This document shows positions 63,907 through 64,000 of a stretch of 64,000 bases of DNA, in pieces (within the stretch, counting starts at the first letter, position 1; every line of letters begins with the position of its first letter). The notes under the pieces are model-generated. The model did no database searches, had not been told where the DNA came from, and saw only the letters and a list, made by a program, of their open reading frames with translations. This stretch comes from JBFAPK01 sp040676675 (GTDB taxonomy: Bacteria > Actinomycetota > Actinomycetes > Mycobacteriales > Micromonosporaceae), in NCBI RefSeq assembly GCF_040676675.1, contig NZ_JBFAPK010000002.1, positions 569,225 to 633,224 on the forward strand, written 5' to 3'. The translations under genes and the position numbers were made by a program.

Positions 63907-64000
63907 TGTCCGGCGGCGTCCTACTCTCCCACACCCTCCCGAGTGCAGTACCATCGGCGCTGGAAGGCTTAGCTACCGGGTTCGGAATGTAACCGGGCGT
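63907..64000 (-). rRNA. 5S rRNA, 3' part
   Basis: The minus strand reads ACGCCCGGTTACATTCCGAA, later GGGAGAGTAGGACGCCGCCG and GACA, the conserved 3' three-quarters of actinobacterial 5S rRNA. The 5' end lies beyond the window, so 23S and 16S genes are expected to the right. Confidence 0.93.

Overview
The window is very GC-rich, actinobacterial DNA. Its conserved right half has the gene order of the Mycobacterium tuberculosis Rv1691-Rv1713 block (TPR protein, HAD phosphatase, tlyA, nadK, recN, steA, mctB, pyrG, Nudix, xerD, parA, scpA, scpB, rluB, cmk, der). The added murJ/glycosyltransferase block, many GTG starts, leaderless-type promoters and protein styles fit Micromonosporaceae (Micromonospora or a close relative). 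The genus is an inference.

Layout. 1-11.2 kb holds secreted proteins: the start of a ricin-lectin-like exported protein, a 2,026-residue RHS/YD-repeat protein, and a translationally coupled DNRLRE/LamG protein upstream of it. 11.7-24.3 kb is accessory: a Nudix gene, an IclR/SDR/PQ-loop group, a MocR regulator with a divergent MFS exporter and a convergent ATP-grasp ligase, and a TetR gene divergent from a secreted carboxylesterase operon. Between these lie remnants of FabH, an IS630 transposase, a RepSA-type replication initiator, a Nudix gene and an unknown gene. 24.3-26.4 kb is a run of decayed genes (MDR oxidoreductase, BTAD-type protein, PPOX enzyme). 26.4-29.2 kb is a two-gene operon for secreted cell-wall-type enzymes (NlpC/P60-like and DUF1906) that end in an identical 234-residue lectin-like module encoded by identical 700-bp DNA. 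An XRE/NB-ARC/TPR regulator follows. 31.8-33.2 kb contains truncated MOSC, maleylpyruvate-isomerase-like and transposase fragments.

A tRNA-Pro(GGG) at 33.8 kb marks the border. Its 3' end faces the accessory side, as expected for an integration hotspot. To its right runs the conserved, mainly minus-strand block: ribosome and RNA maturation (der, rluB, tlyA), nucleotide and cofactor synthesis (cmk, pyrG, nadK), chromosome upkeep (scpA, scpB, parA, xerD, recN), cell envelope and division (murJ, steA, mctB, a glycosyltransferase and an MraY-like enzyme), ald, and an HAD phosphatase coupled to a TPR protein with a very long RGG-rich N-terminus. A 5S rRNA 3' end with its terminator closes the window, so a ribosomal RNA operon lies just beyond.

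The best candidates for undescribed biology are the duplicated lectin-like cassette with foreign codon usage, the coupled LamG/RHS secretion pair with its unassigned tail, the MocR/MFS/ATP-grasp locus, and the RGG-TPR-acidic protein next to the rRNA operon.
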